From the NCBI GenBank assembly GCA_030638665.1, contig DAOWEF010000079.1, positions 1-9,163 of the forward strand: a DNA stretch of 9,163 nt, given 5' to 3'. Both the position numbers and the translations under genes were made by a program. How positions within the stretch are numbered: the first letter of the stretch is position 1; every line of letters begins with the position of its first letter. Positions 5,796 to 9,163 of this stretch are shown in pieces. Below the pieces are notes generated by a model. The model was not told the origin of the DNA and made no database searches. It saw nothing but the letters and a program-made list of their open reading frames with translations. This DNA is from Dehalococcoidia bacterium (GTDB lineage: Bacteria; Chloroflexota; Dehalococcoidia; E44-bin15).

Positions 5796-6551
5796 GTGAC
5801 CAGCTTCGAGACCATTATCTATGAAAAGCGGAACGGCATCGCCTATGTCACCCTTAATCGCCCTGAGGTGCTAAATCGCTACAACATTCAGATGCGTGAT
5901 GAGCTTTATCAGGTGCTTACCGCCATCAGGGATGACCCCGATGTGCTGGTTGCCATTTTCAAGGGAGCGGGGGAGCGGGCCTTCTGCGTTGGTGCTGACC
6001 TCATCGAGTTCGGAACCGCTCCATCGCCGATCATCGCTCGTCAGGTGAGGTGGGAGCGTGATATATGGGGTCTTTTTTCGAGCCTGAAGCAGCCACTCAT
6101 TGCGGCAATTCATGGCTATGTCCTCGGCTCTGGTGTGGAGATCGCCCTGTTTTGCGATATCAGGATCGCCTCTGAGGAAGCCGTATTTGGCCTTCCTGAG
6201 GTTTCCCTGGGCATGATCCCGGCGGCGGGGGGCACACAGACATTACCCCGCATGATCGGGAAGGGGAGGGCTCTCCAGATGCTTCTCACCAGCGACCGCA
6301 TTGATGCTCAGGAGGCTTTTCGTATAGGTATGGTTAACATGGTGGTGAGCCGAGAGGAACTATATCCCACCGCTGATAGTATGGCACAGAAGATTCTGTC
6401 CCGCAGCCCAATGGCGGTGAGGTATGCCAAGGAAGCGACCATTAGAGGGCTCGATCTTACACTGGAGGAGGGGCTGGTCCTGGAGAGAGAGCTTGCTAAG
6501 ATTCTCAAAGCCTTGACGAGGAAAGAAGTCCCCGCACTTTGTAACAGGTGA
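5796..6551 (+). CDS. Enoyl-CoA hydratase/isomerase family protein 2, C-terminus probably frameshifted
   Basis: This 251-aa crotonase-fold protein keeps the full hydratase active site. It has YVTLNRPEV (17-25), KGAGERAFCVGADLIEF, GYVLGSGVEIALFCD with Glu115 (equivalent of rat Glu144), and FGLPEVSLGMIPAAGGTQ with Glu135 (equivalent of Glu164). It is expected to hydrate 2-enoyl-CoA thioesters in beta-oxidation or aromatic-acid degradation. The start is GTG at 5796, with no strong ribosome binding site. After the LVLERELAKIL helix the protein ends abruptly in an atypical tail and lacks the usual Ala-Phe-x-Glu-Lys-Arg-x-Pro-x-Phe ending. The +1 frame from 6523 encodes KKSPHFVTGE, which looks like that missing ending. 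The sirtuin gene follows 34 bases later, so the two may be co-transcribed. Confidence 0.88.
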   Translation: MTSFETIIYEKRNGIAYVTLNRPEVLNRYNIQMRDELYQVLTAIRDDPDVLVAIFKGAGERAFCVGADLIEFGTAPSPIIARQVRWERDIWGLFSSLKQPLIAAIHGYVLGSGVEIALFCDIRIASEEAVFGLPEVSLGMIPAAGGTQTLPRMIGKGRALQMLLTSDRIDAQEAFRIGMVNMVVSREELYPTADSMAQKILSRSPMAVRYAKEATIRGLDLTLEEGLVLERELAKILKALTRKEVPALCNR

Positions 6552-6585
6552 AGCTGCTCAAATGGGGTTCTAGGGAGATGGATTC

Positions 6586-7365
6586 GTGGAGAAGGATATA
6601 GAGGAGCTTATTGAGAAAGCGGTAAAGCTGGTCCTCGATGCCCAGAAGATTGTGGTGTTCACCGGGACGGGAGTGAGCACAGAATCAAGCACATCCAACA
6701 CCACAAGCTCGAGTGACCTCTCTACGACTAATTCTAACAAATTTGCCTTTCCCACGTTTGTCGGAAACCCCACAGTGAGGAGAAGAAGCTGGCAGACGTG
6801 GAACATGTTCCGGATGATAGAGATGGTGAAGCCGAACCCGGCTCACTACGCTATAGCCGAGCTGGACAAGATGGGCAAGCTGGATTGCGTGATCACTCAG
6901 AACGTGGATGGGCTGCACCAAAAGACGGGGGTGCCAGAGGACAAGGTCATCGAGCTTCATGGCTCCCTTAGGTGGCTGAAGTGTGTTAACTGCAATAGGC
7001 GATACCCCATGATAGAGGTCGCCAAGAGCTTGGGGGAGGGTGAGGATGAGTCTATTTGTACTGATTGTGGCGGCATGTTGAAGTCAGCAACGGTCTCCTT
7101 TGGGGAGCCACCGCCAGCTAAAGAGGCCGTCGAGGCGGAGGAACACTCGCGGAATTGCGACCTGTTCATGCTGTTGGGCTCTTCCTTGATGGTCTATCCC
7201 GCGGCCAACATGCCCATCTATGCCATAGAGTCCGGGGCAAAGCTGATGATAATAAATGTGGGCACCGCCTCACTGGATCAACAAGCTAGTGTGCTTATCA
7301 CTGCGACGGCAGGGGAAATACTGCCCAAGGTTATCGAGGGCGTGAAAAGTAGGCTCACTAAATAA
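6586..7365 (+). CDS. Sirtuin-family NAD-dependent protein deacylase with degenerate NAD-binding loop
   Basis: This 259-aa Sir2-family protein would remove acyl groups from protein lysines using NAD. Intact parts are KIVVFTGTGVSTES (21-34), PNPAHYAIAEL, ITQNVDGLH (103-111), the catalytic His125 in IELHGS, a zinc ribbon of Cys133, Cys136, Cys158 and Cys161, FGEPPP, GSSLMVYPAA (198-207) and IINVGTA. The loop that normally carries Gly-Ile-Pro-Asp-Phe-Arg and the following Gly-Leu-Trp segment is replaced by a stretch almost wholly of Ser, Thr and Asn (34-51), so NAD binding is doubtful. The frame stays open and the flanks match the family. The start is GTG at 6586, with GGGAG upstream; an overlapping ATG at 6578 stops at once. 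It lies just upstream of the acyl-CoA ligase gene. Confidence 0.9.
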   Translation: MEKDIEELIEKAVKLVLDAQKIVVFTGTGVSTESSTSNTTSSSDLSTTNSNKFAFPTFVGNPTVRRRSWQTWNMFRMIEMVKPNPAHYAIAELDKMGKLDCVITQNVDGLHQKTGVPEDKVIELHGSLRWLKCVNCNRRYPMIEVAKSLGEGEDESICTDCGGMLKSATVSFGEPPPAKEAVEAEEHSRNCDLFMLLGSSLMVYPAANMPIYAIESGAKLMIINVGTASLDQQASVLITATAGEILPKVIEGVKSRLTK

Positions 7366-7367
7366 CA

Positions 7368-7396
7368 GTGACCGGGCAAGTTGGGTGAGGCATAAT
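7368..7396 (+). promoter_or_regulatory. Weak candidate promoter ahead of the acyl-CoA synthetase
   Basis: GTGACC (7368-7373) and CATAAT (7391-7396) are 17 bases apart in the 69-base gap after the sirtuin. The matches to consensus are four and five of six. A start near 7403 would fall in the inverted repeat at 7400-7421, the usual place for a repressor operator. Read-through from the sirtuin gene is equally possible. Confidence 0.3.
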
Positions 7397-7399
7397 TCC

Positions 7400-7421
7400 T
7401 CGAATCTTTCGAGATATTCGA
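7400..7421 (+). repeat. Inverted repeat (possible operator) upstream of the acyl-CoA synthetase
   Basis: TCGAAT (7400-7405) and ATTCGA (7416-7421) form a perfect six-base inverted repeat with a ten-base centre that itself contains TTTCGAGA. It ends four bases before the AAGGAGGG ribosome binding site. Symmetry and position suit a transcription factor site or a small hairpin. No regulator gene is visible in the window. Confidence 0.35.
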
Positions 7422-7434
7422 AAAGGAGGGAAAG

Positions 7435-8994
7435 ATGAACACCACGGAATTTCTCACCATAACCTCTGCCATCTGCCCTGATCGGACGGCGATAGTCTTC
7501 GAGGGGAAGCGTCTCAGCTTCATAGAGTTAAGCGAACGGGCAAACAGGCTGGCTAATGCCTTAGCCGATCTTGGAGTAAAGAAGGGCGATCGGGTAGCTA
7601 TGCTTCAGGTCAATTGTAACCAATATGTCGAGGCCTACTATGGAGTGGCTAAAAGTGGCGCCATCTTCGTGCCGCTAAACTTCAGGGCAAAGAAAGATGA
7701 GCTTATCCATATGCTCAACCACTCGGAGGCACGTGTCCTACTGGTGGGCGAGCGCTACATCGAGATGGTGAACGAGATGCGACCTGAGCTGCCTCTGGTG
7801 CAACACTACATCTCCATCGAAGGCAAGCAGGAGGGCATGCTCGATTACGATGAGCTGCTCGACGCTGTCTCGGGTGAGGAGTTCTTCACCGAGCTCGATG
7901 ATGAGGACATCACCATACTGATGTATACTGCGGGGACTACCGGACTGCCCAAGGGGGTACCCCTGCCCCACAATAGCTTCAGCGTCTACATGCTGGAGAA
8001 TGTGAATCCGGTGGACCCTGAGATCGAGGAGACCAACCTATTGACTATGCCCCTCTATCATGTAGCGGGAATACAGGCGATGCTCGCGGCCACCTATGGG
8101 GGCCGCGCCCTGGCGATGATGAGGCAGTTTGAGGTCAATGAGTGGCTGGAGACAGTGCAGCGTGAGAAGGCCAATCGAGCGATGCTCGTGCCCACCATGC
8201 TAAAGCGGGTCATTGACCAACCCGATTTCGCCAAATACGACCTCTCCAGCCTGAGGGTGATCACATATGGGGCAGCCCCGATGCCCTTTGAGGTGATCAA
8301 GAAGGCCATCGCGCTTTTCCCTGGGGTGAGCTTCATAAACGCCTTCGGGCAGACGGAGACTGCCTCCACCATCACCACCTTGGGTCCTGAAGACCATGTC
8401 ATCGAGGGAACGGAGGCAGAGAAGGACAAGAAGCTGATGAGGCTTACCTCCTCGATTGGCAGACCGATGCCCGATGTGGAAATGAAGATCATCGACGAGG
8501 CGGGCAATGACCTGCATATCGGGGAGGTTGGCGAGATTGTGGCCCGGGGGCCCAGGTTGATGGGTGGGTACTGGAAGGATGCCGAAAAAACGGCTAAAAC
8601 GATGACCAAAGACGGATGGCTGCGCACCGGAGACATGGGCTATATGGATGAGGACGGCTATTTCTTCCTCGCCGGTCGTGGCGACGACATGATTATCAGG
8701 GGTGGGGAGAACATATCGCCGGAAGAGGTGGAAAACGCGCTTTATGCTCACCCCGCTGTTGAGGAGGTGGCGGTGATCGGGGTCCCTGATTCGGAATGGG
8801 GCCAGGAGCCCAGGGCGATAGTGGCTCTCAAGAAGGGAGAAACTGCCACTGCTGAGGAGCTAATAGAGTTCTGCCGCGAGCGGCTAGCCAGCTTCAAGAG
8901 GCCCCGCTCTGTGGTATTCGTCGATGTGCTCCCCCGTACCAGCACCGGAAAGGTCTTGAAGCGGGTCCTCCGCGATCAATTTGGGCAGCCCTAG
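7435..8994 (+). CDS. AMP-forming acyl-CoA synthetase (class I adenylate-forming, FadD-like)
   Basis: This 519-aa cytoplasmic enzyme activates a carboxylic acid with ATP and CoA through an acyl-adenylate. Core motifs appear in order: the ATP loop YTAGTTGLPKG (164-174), YGAAPMP (278-284), FGQTET (304-309), the hinge and ATP-ribose region GWLRTGDMGYMDEDGYFFLAGR (around 394-415), GGENISPEEVE (423-433), and the C-terminal PRTSTGK with catalytic Lys506. The length is typical. Motifs do not fix chain length or an aromatic versus fatty substrate. AAGGAGGG sits at ideal distance from the ATG. The A10 lysine is the residue acylated in related ligases such as Acs and released by sirtuins, and a sirtuin gene lies directly upstream. 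Confidence 0.94.
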   Translation: MNTTEFLTITSAICPDRTAIVFEGKRLSFIELSERANRLANALADLGVKKGDRVAMLQVNCNQYVEAYYGVAKSGAIFVPLNFRAKKDELIHMLNHSEARVLLVGERYIEMVNEMRPELPLVQHYISIEGKQEGMLDYDELLDAVSGEEFFTELDDEDITILMYTAGTTGLPKGVPLPHNSFSVYMLENVNPVDPEIEETNLLTMPLYHVAGIQAMLAATYGGRALAMMRQFEVNEWLETVQREKANRAMLVPTMLKRVIDQPDFAKYDLSSLRVITYGAAPMPFEVIKKAIALFPGVSFINAFGQTETASTITTLGPEDHVIEGTEAEKDKKLMRLTSSIGRPMPDVEMKIIDEAGNDLHIGEVGEIVARGPRLMGGYWKDAEKTAKTMTKDGWLRTGDMGYMDEDGYFFLAGRGDDMIIRGGENISPEEVENALYAHPAVEEVAVIGVPDSEWGQEPRAIVALKKGETATAEELIEFCRERLASFKRPRSVVFVDVLPRTSTGKVLKRVLRDQFGQP

Positions 8995-9035
8995 CTGGTT
9001 GCGTAATAATTAGAGCACAAAAGAGGAGGTTGAAA

Positions 9036-9163
9036 ATGTCTCGATCCATCGAATGGCTGGGGCACGCTACTTTTGTAGTTACATCAGCTCGAGACAAGAT
9101 TATTTATATCGATCCCTTCATAAGAGATAATCCCCTCTGTCCCATCACTGTGGATGATATTAA
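9036..9163 (+). CDS. UlaG-type metallo-beta-lactamase-fold hydrolase, 5' end only
   Basis: The first 42 codons, starting at ATG 9036, run off the right edge. The opening SRSIEWLGHATFVV, followed by IIYIDPFIRDNPLCPI and DDI, is typical of the UlaG/UPF0173 group of metal-dependent hydrolases. The first beta strands of the fold carry this GHAxF and DPF signature. The metal-binding His-x-His motif would follow just outside the window. AGAGGAGG precedes the ATG at good spacing. The gene begins 41 bases after the acyl-CoA synthetase and is probably in the same transcript. The substrate is unknown. Confidence 0.82.
   Translation, partial: MSRSIEWLGHATFVVTSARDKIIYIDPFIRDNPLCPITVDDI

Noticed and set aside
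6685..6738. The sirtuin tract as a simple frameshift or inverted segment
   Set aside because: Reading the other two forward frames and the reverse complement does not reveal a Pro-Asp-Phe-Arg motif.
8094..8751. Long minus-strand open frames opposite the acyl-CoA synthetase
   Set aside because: They are shadows of the GC-rich coding frame; two overlap each other and neither has recognisable motifs.
1..9163. CRISPR array, transposon, phage, tRNA or rRNA
   Set aside because: No direct repeat array, transposase or integrase frame, terminal inverted repeats or tRNA-like cloverleaf was seen.

Overview
The window is a bacterial chromosomal segment built around acyl-CoA metabolism and cobalamin uptake. 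The gene content is a two-subunit-type CoA-transferase, crotonase-fold hydratases, an AMP-forming acyl-CoA ligase, a sirtuin and a B12-riboswitch-controlled importer. With GTG and TTG starts and good sigma70-like promoters, this would fit an anaerobic fatty-acid or aromatic-acid degrader, perhaps a non-dehalogenating Dehalococcoidia-type Chloroflexota. That placement is a weak inference; no phylogenetic marker is present.

Left part (minus strand, 1-4039). A riboswitch-controlled operon reads right to left. A sigma70 promoter (4011-4039) drives a leader with a cobalamin aptamer (about 3868-3992) and an intrinsic terminator (3777-3812). It is followed by a periplasmic binding protein (btuF-like), a permease (btuC-like) and an ATPase (btuD-like). 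Downstream on the same strand, with its own likely promoter (783-811), is a CoA-transferase alpha subunit cut by the left edge.

Right part (plus strand, 4052-9163). A divergent promoter (4052-4080) drives enoyl-CoA hydratase 1 and a PHP-domain protein whose start is out of register. Then come a 100-aa protein of unknown function with its own -10, enoyl-CoA hydratase 2 (GTG start, damaged-looking C-terminus), a sirtuin, an AMP-forming acyl-CoA synthetase, and the start of an UlaG-type metallo-beta-lactamase-fold hydrolase cut by the right edge.

How they may work together (inference). The CoA-transferase and the acyl-CoA ligase would activate carboxylic acids to thioesters and the hydratases would process enoyl-CoA intermediates. 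The sirtuin next to the ligase recalls the CobB/Acs type of lysine deacylation control. The B12 importer serves cofactor supply and need not be functionally tied to the rest.

The most unusual observations are: (i) the sirtuin's NAD-binding GxPDFR loop is replaced, at nearly the same length, by an almost pure Ser/Thr/Asn tract although the rest of the enzyme is intact; (ii) a one-base register break at the start of the PHP gene; (iii) a likely frameshifted C-terminus in hydratase 2; and (iv) hydratase 1 has His in place of the second catalytic Glu. Items (i) to (iii) lie within 2 kb, so either local decay or assembly error should be considered. I see no CRISPR, phage, transposon, tRNA or rRNA.
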